DNA of 64,000 nt from Novosphingobium sp. SG919 (GTDB taxonomy: Bacteria; Pseudomonadota; Alphaproteobacteria; Sphingomonadales; Sphingomonadaceae), in assembly GCF_012932495.1 (NCBI RefSeq), contig NZ_JABCNG010000004.1, positions 186,001-250,000 on the forward strand, in the 5' to 3' direction. The notes under the pieces were generated by a model. It did no database searches. It saw only the letters and a program-made list of their open reading frames with translations, and was not told the origin of the DNA. The position numbers and the translations under genes are program-made. This document shows positions 1 through 9,822 of the stretch, one piece after another; within the stretch, counting starts at the first letter, position 1; every line of letters begins with the position of its first letter.

Positions 1-1
1 G

Positions 2-1036
2 CCGATTGATGAAGGCGCCGTGTCACCGCCGGCCACGAACGGCGCACCTGCGGCCGTTGTTGCGGCGCCCGCCGCTGCCCCAGCCGATGGGGCGGTGCCT
101 TCGCGTGCCCCCGATGGGCAGATCCTGCCGCCGATCGTCTTGCCCCCGCTCGCCCCTTCGGGTTCGACCGGGGCAACGCCGCCCGTGGCTGCCAACGATC
201 AACCGGCTGACGACAGCGCGATCGTCGTCAACGCGCGGCGCGGTCCGCCGCCGGGCGATCCGGTCATCGCGCTCAACAAAGTGACGTTTGCCGCCACCCA
301 GGCGGTCGACCGCGCGCTGATCGAACCTGCGGCCAAGGCCTATGGTTCGGCCGTGCCCTATCCCATTCGCGCCGGCCTGCGTCACTTTTTCACCAATCTG
401 ACCGAGCCGGTCGTGGCGCTCAATTTCCTTTTGCAGCTCAAGCCGGGGAAGGCGGCCGAAACGCTCGGCCGCTTTGCGATCAATTCCACGGTCGGCGTGG
501 CCGGGCTGCTCGATGTTGCCGTGGCCAAGCCGTTCAAGCTGCCCTACCGGCGCAACGGCTTTGCCAATACCCTGGCTTATTATGGCGTCGGTCCCGGGCC
601 GTTCCTGTTCGTGCCGCTGGTTGGCCCCACCACTCTGCGCGACGTGATCGGGCTGGGCATCGATCGCGCGTTCCTGCCGGCGATCGTCGGTGGGCCGCTG
701 CGCAGCCCCTACTACGTCACTGGCAGCTTCGTCGTGCGCTCGCTCAACGATCGTCTCGACGATGACCGCCGCATCAAGGCGATCCGTGCGGCCGGCGATC
801 CCTATCTGGCGACCAAGCAGGCCTATCTTGCCGCCCGCCAGGCGCAGATCGACGAGTTGAAGGGCCGCAAGCCCAAGGCGCCGGTACCCGCGCCCGGCAC
901 CGGCGCGCCCAATGTCGTCACGCCGCCGGCGCCGGCGGCTGCCCCCGGCCCGGCCCGGGCCCCTGATGGCCAGGTGCTGCCACCGGTCGTCCTGCCCCCC
1001 ATTGCGCAACCTACTCCGGCGCCCGCCACGCCGTGA
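2..1036 (+). CDS. mlaA: MlaA (VacJ) family lipoprotein, 5-prime partial
   Basis: MlaA-type outer-membrane component of the Mla phospholipid retrograde transport system, which removes mislocalised phospholipids from the outer leaflet. The central domain (from about VIALNKVTFAATQAVDRAL to SLNDRLDDDRR) has family hallmarks: an NLTEP segment, RFAINSTVGVAGLLDVA, YGVGPGPFLFVPLVGPTTLRD and a late SLNDR segment. The reading frame stays open to the left window edge, so the GTG at 20 is probably not the start; a lipoprotein signal should lie upstream. The domain is flanked by low-complexity Ala/Pro-rich tails, and a motif close to RAPDGQ-[IV]-LPP-[IV]-VLPP occurs in both the N-terminal and C-terminal tails, which is unusual. 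Family assignment is confident; the role of the tails is unknown. Confidence 0.85.
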   Translation, partial: PIDEGAVSPPATNGAPAAVVAAPAAAPADGAVPSRAPDGQILPPIVLPPLAPSGSTGATPPVAANDQPADDSAIVVNARRGPPPGDPVIALNKVTFAATQAVDRALIEPAAKAYGSAVPYPIRAGLRHFFTNLTEPVVALNFLLQLKPGKAAETLGRFAINSTVGVAGLLDVAVAKPFKLPYRRNGFANTLAYYGVGPGPFLFVPLVGPTTLRDVIGLGIDRAFLPAIVGGPLRSPYYVTGSFVVRSLNDRLDDDRRIKAIRAAGDPYLATKQAYLAARQAQIDELKGRKPKAPVPAPGTGAPNVVTPPAPAAAPGPARAPDGQVLPPVVLPPIAQPTPAPATP

Positions 1037-1204
1037 TCGCGCCGGCGCAGCAAATCGCATAAAACGGCCAAAAGGGCTGAAATCGGGCAATCCCCAACCG
1101 TCTTGCCGCTTGGGCATTGCGGGGCGGCGCCTTGCACCCCATATCTGTGACAAGCCCTGCCGGTTTGGGTTCTTGTGCGGCAGGTGGGACGGACATTTGC
1201 ACTT

Positions 1205-3616
<2,412 letters not shown>

Positions 3617-3647
3617 TCGCAGCCGTTGCTTACCGTAGTTTGACGGG

Positions 3648-3679
3648 AGCCACGCGCAACATCGTTGCGCGTGGCTTTT
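3648..3679 (+). terminator. Rho-independent terminator after lon
   Basis: Perfect 13-bp stem (3648-3660 with 3664-3676), three-base loop ATC and a short T run. It sits 30 bp past the lon stop and separates lon from hup. Confidence 0.8.
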
Positions 3680-3833
3680 GTCTGCCCGCCAAGTCCACCG
3701 TTTTCGGGGATAAATCTAGCGTTTGCCGCGTATTTGCCTTTGACAGCGGTTTTTTTCTCGGCTCTTTTCCGCGCACCCGAAATCACGATTTTCCAACGCT
3801 TACTGTCCCATAAAGAGGTAGGGGGTTCCGCAC

Positions 3834-4106
3834 ATGAACAAGAACGATCTGATCAGCGCCGTCGCCGATGTGAGCGGCCTGTCGAAGAGCGATACGATCA
3901 AGGCCGTGGAGGCAGTGTTCGAATCGATCACCGGCGCCCTGTCCAAGGGTGAAGAAGTGCGACTGGTCGGTTTTGGCACGTTCTCGGTGGCCAAGCGCAA
4001 GGCGTCCACCGGCCGCAACCCCCGCACGGGCGAACCGATGTCGATCAAGGCGTCGGCGCAGCCCAAGTTCAAGGCGGGCAAGGGCCTCAAGGACGCGGTC
4101 AACTGA
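3834..4106 (+). CDS. hup: HU family DNA-binding protein
   Basis: Small histone-like nucleoid protein (90 residues, the usual HU length) that bends DNA as a dimer. It starts MNKNDLISAVADVSGLSK and has the family beta-arm signature around GFGTFSVAKRKASTGRNPRTGE, with the proline-containing tip RNPRTG. A purine-rich ribosome site (AGGTAGGGGG, 3816-3825) precedes the ATG. A TTGACA hexamer at 3740-3745 could be a -35 box, but no convincing -10 box follows at the right distance. The lon-hup gene order is common in proteobacteria. The transcript ends at the strong hairpin at 4136. Assignment is secure; HU alpha/beta subtype cannot be decided. Confidence 0.96.
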   Translation: MNKNDLISAVADVSGLSKSDTIKAVEAVFESITGALSKGEEVRLVGFGTFSVAKRKASTGRNPRTGEPMSIKASAQPKFKAGKGLKDAVN

Positions 4107-4135
4107 TCGCATCGCGCGGCATGCCGCAGAAAAAA

Positions 4136-4168
4136 GGGCCGCGTCGCATGCCGACGCGGCCCTTTTTT
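4136..4168. terminator. Bidirectional terminator between hup and rlmB
   Basis: Perfect 11-bp GC-rich stem (4136-4146 with 4152-4162), loop CATGC, flanked by an A run on the left and six T on the right. It can therefore stop transcription of hup on + and of the convergent rlmB on -. Confidence 0.93.
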
Positions 4169-4194
4169 GTGGGAAAATATAATTGGATGCGGGG

Positions 4195-5043
4195 TCAGTC
4201 TTCCTCCACCTCGCGCGTGGCGGCGGCATAGAGCGCGATGGCAGCCGCGTTCGACACGTTGAGGCTTTCGATCGCGCCGCTGATCGGCAGGCGGGCCAGG
4301 GCATCGCAATGCTGCATCACATTGTGGCGCATGCCTTCGCCTTCCGCGCCCAGCACCAGGGCGACCGGGCCGCTCGGCAGGGCATGGGGAAACGCCGCGT
4401 CGCCTTCGCCATCAAGCCCGATTCGCCAATAGCCGGCGTCGGCAATCAGTTCGAGCGCACGGGCCAGGTTCACCACCCGCACCCAGGGCACCACTTCCAG
4501 CGCGCCCGATGCGGACTTGGCCAGCGTGCCCGACTCGGGCGGAGCGTGGCGATCCTGGGTGATCAGCGCCGCCACATCGAACGCAGCGCACGAGCGCAGG
4601 ATAGCGCCGACGTTGTGCGGGTCGGTCACCTGGTCGAGCAGCACCAGCGTGCGTCCCTCGGCCTCTTCCAGCACGTCGTCCAGCGCCACGTCGTCCAGCG
4701 GCAGGCATTCCAGCACCAGGCCCTGGTGCGGCGCGTCACGTGCCACCAGGCGCGCCAGGTCGACGGCCTGGGCGTATTCCACCGGCAGGTCGCGCGGCAG
4801 TTCCGCGTCATGGTCGTCCAGCATCTCCTGGATCGCCTCGCGCGTGCCCCACAGCTTCTTGGCGGTGCGGTTGGGATTGGTCAGCGCCGCTTCCACCGCA
4901 TGGCGGCCCCACAGCCGCACCGTTCCGGTGCTGCCCCGGCCCGATCCCCGGCCGCCCTGGTTGCGCCCGGCCCGGCCGCGCAGGGAGCGGCCTTTCTTGC
5001 CAGCATCGCGGCGGTTGTCTTGGTCATCATCGTGGCGGGGCAT
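4195..5043 (-). CDS. rlmB: 23S rRNA (guanosine-2'-O-)-methyltransferase RlmB-like (TrmH/SpoU family)
   Basis: SAM-dependent SPOUT-class RNA 2'-O-methyltransferase; the RlmB/TrmH group methylates G2251 of 23S rRNA or a tRNA D-loop guanosine. The SPOUT motifs are clear: motif 1 LDQVTDPHNVGAILRSCAAF, motif 2 LVLGAEGEGMR and motif 3 SLNVSNAAAIALY, which form the trefoil-knot SAM pocket. An N-terminal basic low-complexity stretch (Arg/Gly-rich) precedes the L30e-like substrate domain starting WGRHAVEAAL. ATG 5043 is preferred over ATG 5100 because AGGTG lies upstream at a usable distance and the extra 19 residues look non-conserved. It converges with hup and shares its terminator. RlmB rather than TrmH is favoured by the WGRHAVEAAL start. 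Confidence 0.88.
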   Translation of the reverse strand: MPRHDDDQDNRRDAGKKGRSLRGRAGRNQGGRGSGRGSTGTVRLWGRHAVEAALTNPNRTAKKLWGTREAIQEMLDDHDAELPRDLPVEYAQAVDLARLVARDAPHQGLVLECLPLDDVALDDVLEEAEGRTLVLLDQVTDPHNVGAILRSCAAFDVAALITQDRHAPPESGTLAKSASGALEVVPWVRVVNLARALELIADAGYWRIGLDGEGDAAFPHALPSGPVALVLGAEGEGMRHNVMQHCDALARLPISGAIESLNVSNAAAIALYAAATREVEED

Positions 5044-5232
5044 TGCGAACACCTGTGCATAAAAATCGAAAACTGCATCGCCCTTAGCCAGCCCCCCCAT
5101 TGACAGGCAAGCGATGGTTCGCCAAAGGGCCTCTCACTCGGCCGGACGGACCGGATCGCTTGCAGCGAAACGGCCCATTCAAACGCGGGAAACCCTTGAA
5201 AAAGGCGCTCCTCGCACCGGCAAATCTGGTGT

Positions 5233-5318
5233 GGACAGGTGGCCGAGTGGTTAAAGGCAGCAGACTGTAAATCTGCCCGCGCAAGCGTACGCTAGTTCGA
5301 ATCTAGCCCTGTCCACCA
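5233..5318 (+). tRNA. tRNA-Tyr (anticodon GTA)
   Basis: Acceptor stem GGACAGG pairs with CCTGTCC; D-arm GCC/GGC, anticodon stem GCAGA/TCTGC with loop CTGTAAA (anticodon GTA at 5267-5269), a long class II variable arm and T-arm GCTAG-TTCGAAT-CTAGC. The CCA end (5316-5318) is encoded. It lies next to a small accessory patch starting near 5604, a typical place for integrated elements, although I see no attachment-site duplication within the window. Confidence 0.97.
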
Positions 5319-5603
5319 CCAGTGCTCTCTGATCATCATGACGATGTTTACGGCTCCCCGACGCACGTCGAGCGCTCGGGGGCTTGGCGTGTCGCGTCCA
5401 TGCCATGGCAAGCTTCACCAGCGTCGCCAACGCCTCGTCGCCCGCTCCACCCACAGCCTATGAAGCCAGCACTTTACCTCAATTGGATGATTGTTAACTT
5501 TAGTAAATTGTCCTAAGGAAGTGTCGGAAAATCATGACAAACATCCGGTGATGCCCGGCCGATCGAAGCCGGGCGGGCCTCACCGCCAGTCTTGAGGGTG
5601 ATG

Positions 5604-5900
5604 ATGGACAGAAACTGGACCGAACTGGCCTGGCTCGAGTGGACACCGCCCGAGGATGCCATTGCCCCACGTGCCAAGGGCTTCCAACGCATCGGCAGCG
5701 TCCGCCCCGAGGCTCTGGCCAAGATCATGCTGATGCTCCTGCGCTGGGAAACGGAAGATCGGAGCATCTTCCGGGTCGTGACCGAGAGCGGGGCGATCAT
5801 TGCCGGAAACGAAGTGGAATCCTTCGCGCGAGAGCCTGGCTTTCCTTTCCGCATCCCGGCGCCGGCCGGCAACGTGGAAGCCCTGCCGATCAGGGGCTGA
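5604..5900 (+). CDS. Hypothetical protein in tRNA-adjacent patch
   Basis: Unrecognised 98-residue protein beginning MDRNWTELAWLEW. It is Trp-rich at the N-terminus, has no signal peptide or membrane helix, and ends with a Pro-rich segment. The GAGG at 5594-5597 favours the ATG at 5604 over ATG 5601 or TTG 5592. It lies 285 bp downstream of tRNA-Tyr; that gap holds no other gene, only a locally AT-rich stretch near 5485-5515. Its 3-prime neighbour is the convergent zinc-finger gene. Codon use looks coding-like, but I have no functional inference; it may be cargo or a relic of a mobile element. Confidence 0.5.
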   Translation: MDRNWTELAWLEWTPPEDAIAPRAKGFQRIGSVRPEALAKIMLMLLRWETEDRSIFRVVTESGAIIAGNEVESFAREPGFPFRIPAPAGNVEALPIRG

Positions 5901-5955
5901 TCCTGGCCTTGGGCTCGTTCTTCGAAATTTGCAGGCCGGCCAGCCAGGCGGTGGC

Positions 5956-6204
5956 TTATGCGCCTGAGCGTGCCGGCCTTTGCGGCAAAGTCACGCGCGG
6001 ATCGGGCGTGGCGCTGGGCACCAGGCCATAATCGTATGTCTCGCTGGCTTTCCAGGTGTGGCCACACGCCACGTTGCTGCACTGGTAATAGATTTCCCGA
6101 TGGGTGTCGGTGACCGGACGGCTGGACCGCCGTTGGCCGGGCGTGTGGCAATGCGGGCAGCGCAGGCGTCCCGTGCGGGCCTCGCTGGAGCAGGTGGGGG
6201 GCAT
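5956..6204 (-). CDS. Ogr/Delta-like zinc-finger protein
   Basis: An 82-residue protein resembling the Ogr/Delta family of phage P2/P4-type late transcription activators, which contact RNA polymerase alpha. The core is a zinc site with CPHC followed about 27 residues later by C-x4-C (RCPHCHTPGQRRSSR ... YYQCSNVACGHTWKA), including the YYQC-N--CGHTW pattern typical of the family. ATG 6204 is chosen because GGAGA lies seven bases upstream on the minus strand. It is transcribed divergently from a CI/LexA-like repressor across a repeat-rich 106-bp region. In phages such proteins switch on late genes; here no structural phage genes are present, so it may be a domesticated remnant. Confidence 0.7.
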   Translation of the reverse strand: MPPTCSSEARTGRLRCPHCHTPGQRRSSRPVTDTHREIYYQCSNVACGHTWKASETYDYGLVPSATPDPRVTLPQRPARSGA

Positions 6205-6310
6205 GGTGGAATCTCCATTGATATCGATCAAGCTATAATAGCATCGTCTATATATGGATCAATAGACAAACGTATTGATATTTTATAGTTAAAGCTATAG
6301 ATCCATCGCC
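6205..6310. promoter_or_regulatory. Divergent operator/promoter region with composite repeats
   Basis: AT-rich 106-bp gap between the divergent zinc-finger and repressor genes, in sharp contrast with the GC-rich surroundings. ATTGATAT occurs at 6217-6224 and 6274-6281, and AAGCTATA at 6230-6237 and 6292-6299, so each ATTGATAT is followed by an AAGCTATA. An inverted repeat TTGAT-ATCG-ATCAA overlaps the first copy. This is the layout expected for repressor binding sites controlling both genes; which protein binds is inference. Confidence 0.6.
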
Positions 6311-6970
6311 ATGACATTGGGTGATCGCATTGCCGCGCGAATCAGCGCACTGGGCCTGTCGCAGGCAGAATTGGCGCGTCGTGTCGGGATTTCGCAGCCC
6401 AGCGTGAATCATCTGATCCGCAAAGGTGCGCAGGGGTCCCGCCATCTCCACGCCATCGCCCGCGCGCTGGAAACCAGCGTGGAATATCTCACGGGTGAAA
6501 CCGACGAGGTTGCCGCCGACGGGCCACGCCTGCCTTCGGTGGCGGTGGTGGCACATGAAATGGGCCTGGTGCCGGTGCGGGAAGTGGATCTGGCGATCGG
6601 CTTGGGCGCGGCCTATCTCGACCAGCCGATTGCCGATGTGCAGCGCATGTTTCCGCGCGAATGGCTCGATCTCTACACGCGCGCGCCGGCCGAAAGCCTG
6701 ATCATCGCGCGCGGATCGGGGGACAGCATGATCCCCACGATCCTGGACAACGATCTGCTGCTCATCGACACGACCCAGAACACGCCCCGCCTGGCAGATC
6801 AGGTTTGGGCCGTGAGCTACTGTGGGTTGGGCTGCGTCAAGCGGTTGCGGCCCAGCCAGGACGGCGGCTGGCTACTGATGGCAGACAATCCTGCGATCAC
6901 GCCGATCACTGCTTATGATGGCGAAGTGCACGTGCTGGGCCGCGTTGTCGCTTATTTCCGCAAGATGTAG
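6311..6970 (+). CDS. CI/LexA-like repressor: XRE helix-turn-helix plus S24 peptidase domain
   Basis: Phage-type self-cleaving transcriptional repressor of 219 residues. Residues 1-65 form a Cro/CI helix-turn-helix (LSQAELARRVGISQPSVNHLI at about 16-36). The C-terminal half is an S24 LexA-like peptidase domain with the catalytic serine in GSGDSM (Ser139) and the lysine in GCVKRL (Lys177), so RecA-stimulated autocleavage is plausible. No strong Shine-Dalgarno lies before ATG 6311, and the start is very close to the operator repeats. It is divergent to the Ogr/Delta-like gene, so the pair looks like a lysogeny-type switch. No integrase or structural gene accompanies it in the window. Confidence 0.85.
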   Translation: MTLGDRIAARISALGLSQAELARRVGISQPSVNHLIRKGAQGSRHLHAIARALETSVEYLTGETDEVAADGPRLPSVAVVAHEMGLVPVREVDLAIGLGAAYLDQPIADVQRMFPREWLDLYTRAPAESLIIARGSGDSMIPTILDNDLLLIDTTQNTPRLADQVWAVSYCGLGCVKRLRPSQDGGWLLMADNPAITPITAYDGEVHVLGRVVAYFRKM

Positions 6971-7248
6971 CAAACGGCAGCGCGGGCCACCCGGCGAAAT
7001 CCGGCGAGCGCCAGCAACATGGCGATCAGTGGTGAGGCCAGCGGCGCGGCGCCCTGCTGCATGGCTGCGATCGTAGCCAGCGTGGCAAAGGCAGGCAGGG
7101 CGAGGCATTCGCGCCAGACATGGCGCCAGATCGGGCGATGGCCCGGGCCGGGGACAATCCGGTTGGCCAGGCGGGCGAGCACGATCGATGCGGCGGCGGC
7201 CAGGCTGAACAGCCAGATGGGCCAGAATGGATAGGGGAAGGGCAGCAT
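6952..7248 (-). CDS. Small hypothetical membrane protein
   Basis: A 98-residue protein with about three hydrophobic segments (roughly residues 8-30, 48-66 and 70-90) separated by basic loops, beginning MLPFPYPFWPIWLF. I recognise no family. Its 3-prime end overlaps the end of the convergent repressor gene by 19 bp, which is tight but possible. The region between its start and psd (7249-7466) shows no gene. It could be a real inner-membrane protein or a chance frame; the hydrophobic pattern supports the former. Confidence 0.5.
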   Translation of the reverse strand: MLPFPYPFWPIWLFSLAAAASIVLARLANRIVPGPGHRPIWRHVWRECLALPAFATLATIAAMQQGAAPLASPLIAMLLALAGFRRVARAAVCYILRK

Positions 7249-7466
7249 GGCGTGGGCTCTTTCGGTTCATGGGCTTGCCCATCACGGGGCCCGGCCATAG
7301 CACTCCATTTTTGGCAATTAAGCGACGGATGGGCGTTGTAGAACAATGGTTTACAACCAGATGGCGGCAGCCAAGGCCATGGCGCCGGTCGATCCGTGAG
7401 CGCGCTTGGTGGGTGGCTGCGTGCCACACGCTTGCCGCGCGGCGCGCCAGCGCCTAGACCGGCGCC

Positions 7467-8216
7467 ATGCCTGGTGACATTTTTGACAATCGCGGACGCG
7501 GCAATGCCGGTTGGTCCTGGCCCTCCATCCATCCCGAAGGGCGCAAGTTTGGCGCCATTGCCGGGGCCATCGCGCTGATCGCTGCCGTGTTCGGTGGCAG
7601 CATCGTGGCCTGGCCGCTGGTGTTCCTCACGCTTGGCGTGCTGGCGTTCTTCCGCGATCCGGTGCGAGTCACGCCGCGTGACGATCGCTTTGTCGTGGCG
7701 CCGGCCGATGGCCTGATCACGCTGATCCAGAAGGTTGCGCCCCCGCGCGAGCTTTCCGCCGACGATGGCAGCGGGCAGCCTGCGATGGACCCCACGCCGG
7801 TCACCCGCGTGTCGATCTTCATGTCGGTGTTCGACGTGCACGTGAACCGTTCGCCGATCGGCGGCACGATTCGCCGCGTGGTCTATATTCCCGGCAAGTT
7901 CCTCAACGCCGATCTCGACAAGGCGAGCGAAGAGAACGAGCGCCAGCATTTTCTGGTCGAACGCAGCGACGGCGTGAAGATCGGCTTTACCCAGATCGCT
8001 GGCCTGGTGGCGCGCCGCATCGTGCCTTTCGTCAAGGGCGGAGACATCGTGGCCGTGGGCCAGCGCGTGGGCCTGATTCGCTTTGGCAGCCGTGTCGATG
8101 TCTATCTGCCCGTCGGCACCGAGCCCAAGGTGCTGATCGGCCAGCGCGTGGTCGCCGGTGAAACCGTCCTGGCCGAAATCGGCGATGCTCCGCTGATCGA
8201 GGGCATCAGCCAGTGA
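7467..8216 (+). CDS. psd: Phosphatidylserine decarboxylase proenzyme
   Basis: Converts phosphatidylserine to phosphatidylethanolamine at the inner membrane. At 249 residues it is the short type common in alphaproteobacteria. It contains an N-terminal hydrophobic segment (about residues 28-60), the FFRDP motif, APADG, the metal/substrate region FMSVFDVHVNR, and the self-cleavage site RFGS, where Ser208 should become the pyruvoyl prosthetic group, separating beta and alpha chains. The stop overlaps the GTG start of pssA by four bases (GTGA), so the two successive enzymes of the pathway are translationally coupled, with the later step encoded first. Assignment is secure. Confidence 0.95.
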   Translation: MPGDIFDNRGRGNAGWSWPSIHPEGRKFGAIAGAIALIAAVFGGSIVAWPLVFLTLGVLAFFRDPVRVTPRDDRFVVAPADGLITLIQKVAPPRELSADDGSGQPAMDPTPVTRVSIFMSVFDVHVNRSPIGGTIRRVVYIPGKFLNADLDKASEENERQHFLVERSDGVKIGFTQIAGLVARRIVPFVKGGDIVAVGQRVGLIRFGSRVDVYLPVGTEPKVLIGQRVVAGETVLAEIGDAPLIEGISQ

Positions 8217-9013
8217 CACCCCTGGGGGATGAGGAAGCGTTTTCCGGTGAGGATTTCGGGCGCCATCGCCTGCCACGCGGGCTGACCCTGCGTGGGTTGG
8301 TGCCCAACGCGATTACGTCGGCCGCGCTGTGTTGCGGGTTGACCGGCATCCGCTTTGCGATCGGCGGCGATTTTCGCGGCGCTGTCCTGGCGGTGATCCT
8401 GGCCGGGATGCTCGATGGCATCGATGGCCGCGTGGCGCGGCTGATGAAGGCGCAATCGCGCTTTGGCGCCGAGTTGGACAGCCTGTCCGACGCGATCTCG
8501 TTCGGTGTCGCGCCGGCGCTCATCCTCTATCTGTGGTCGTTGCAGCAGATGCCGCGCTTTGGCTGGTTTGCGGCCCTTGCGCTCGCGGTGTGCTGCGCGC
8601 TGCGCCTGGCACGCTTCAACGCGCGCATCGACATGGAAGAGCAGCCACACAAGTCCGCCGGGTTTCTCACCGGCGTTCCGGCACCAGCCGGGGCGGGGCT
8701 TTCGTTCCTGCCACTCTATCTGTGGATTGCCAGCGGCCGGGACGAGTTGCGCCATCCCGTGTTCGTGGCGGCATGGGCGGCGCTGATCGCGTTCATGATG
8801 ATTTCCAACATGGCAACGCCGGGCTGGTCTTCATTCCGTCCGCGCAAGACCATTCGCCTGGAATTGATCGCGCTGACCGGTCTGGTTTTTGCCGCGCTGT
8901 TGACCGAACCCTGGTTGACCCTGGTGGGGATTTGCGCGCTTTACCTGGCGCTCATCCCCTTGGGCGTGGTGCGCTATGCCCGCCTCAAGCGGCAGCGCGG
9001 CGCGGTCCAGTAA
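8213..9013 (+). CDS. pssA: CDP-diacylglycerol--serine O-phosphatidyltransferase
   Basis: Integral-membrane CDP-alcohol phosphatidyltransferase that makes phosphatidylserine, the substrate of the psd product. The family signature D-G-x2-A-R-x8-G-x3-D-x3-D is complete at residues 71-93 (DGRVAR ... G85, D89, D93). About six to eight hydrophobic helices follow the pattern of the PssA subfamily. The GTG start at 8213 overlaps the psd stop. Its 3-prime end overlaps the convergent small membrane-protein gene by 29 bp. The substrate assignment (serine rather than glycerol phosphate) rests on the psd partner and the LVPNAITSAALCCGLTGI start. Confidence 0.94.
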   Translation: MTPLGDEEAFSGEDFGRHRLPRGLTLRGLVPNAITSAALCCGLTGIRFAIGGDFRGAVLAVILAGMLDGIDGRVARLMKAQSRFGAELDSLSDAISFGVAPALILYLWSLQQMPRFGWFAALALAVCCALRLARFNARIDMEEQPHKSAGFLTGVPAPAGAGLSFLPLYLWIASGRDELRHPVFVAAWAALIAFMMISNMATPGWSSFRPRKTIRLELIALTGLVFAALLTEPWLTLVGICALYLALIPLGVVRYARLKRQRGAVQ

Positions 9014-9311
9014 CCACCGGTTGGGGCGCCGCACGCGGCGCCACGCGGCGGACATTGCGAATCACGGGACGCAGGGCAGGGGCCGGATCGGCCGCAGCCG
9101 GATCAAGGGCGGCCGGATCGGCCATCGGGCATTCGACGAGGCGCGCCAGAAAGGCGCGATCGAGGTCGAGCGCGTCGGCCTGTTCGAGTGCGCGCGCATC
9201 GGCAAGAAGCTGGCGGATGGCACCAAGCTGCCCGCGCCAGGTGGCCGCAACGGCAACCAGGGCTGCAACGCCGGCGCCGGCAATGACGAGCGAAGCGAGA
9301 GTGGCGAGCAT
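8985..9311 (-). CDS. Hypothetical single-span membrane protein
   Basis: A 108-residue protein with one N-terminal membrane helix (MLATLASLVIAGAGVAALVA) followed by a cytoplasmic or periplasmic helix and an Ala/Pro-rich tail. ATG 9311 is favoured by GGAAAGG about nine bases upstream on the minus strand; the longer in-frame ATG at 9488 adds sequence with no recognisable features. It converges on pssA and overlaps its 3-prime end by 29 bp. No family is recognised. It may be a small envelope-associated protein of sphingomonads. Confidence 0.55.
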   Translation of the reverse strand: MLATLASLVIAGAGVAALVAVAATWRGQLGAIRQLLADARALEQADALDLDRAFLARLVECPMADPAALDPAAADPAPALRPVIRNVRRVAPRAAPQPVVTGPRRAAA

Positions 9312-9822
9312 GGCAAAAGCCTTTCCGAAGACAAGAGGGCGGGCGGCCAATCCGGGCAACCTGTGACCGAGACTTGACAGCAAGCGCTTGTGTTGTGGAT
9401 AACTCGATCGTTCCTGAACGGTTCCTCTTGGCCCCGTTGACGTCCTGAATGTTCCACTTTTGTTCCAGCGCGTCAACTGGAATTTCAAGCACCTTTGTGC
9501 GCGTCCTAAGTATTTGTGCTTAGATCGAAAATCGAGGAATCTGCGTCGGAACCGCCGTGAATTCCCGTCGATCGGGCCGCGATCAGCCGTGGTTGCGGTG
9601 CGCCGGGCGGCCGTTATCCACGCGAATCACTGCTAAGGGTATTTCCGGTGGCAAAGTCTGGTGGTGCGCGCTATGGGCCGCGCAGCCCAGCGATGATTCG
9701 CGGCATTCCGCCGCCTTCATGACAGCCGGGCCAGTCCACATGGGGCGCGCACATACCGGTGCCAGCTGCGGGTTCTCCGCGCGGTTCCAGCGCTCCAGAG
9801 GTGAAACCGGAAGGAAATGACT
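9312..9822 (+). promoter_or_regulatory. Long upstream region of rpsB
   Basis: About 510 bp without a convincing gene. A candidate promoter is TTGTGC (9495-9500), a 19-bp gap and TTAGAT (9520-9525), which would give a leader of nearly 300 nt before rpsB. AAGCAC (near 9487) and GTGCTT (near 9516) form a short inverted repeat around the candidate promoter. Ribosomal protein S2 leaders often carry autoregulatory structures, but I cannot identify a specific fold here. Confidence 0.35.

Noticed and set aside
9557..9820. 87-codon frame in the rpsB upstream region
   Set aside because: No ribosome site, odd composition, and it ends on the rpsB start; more likely untranslated leader.
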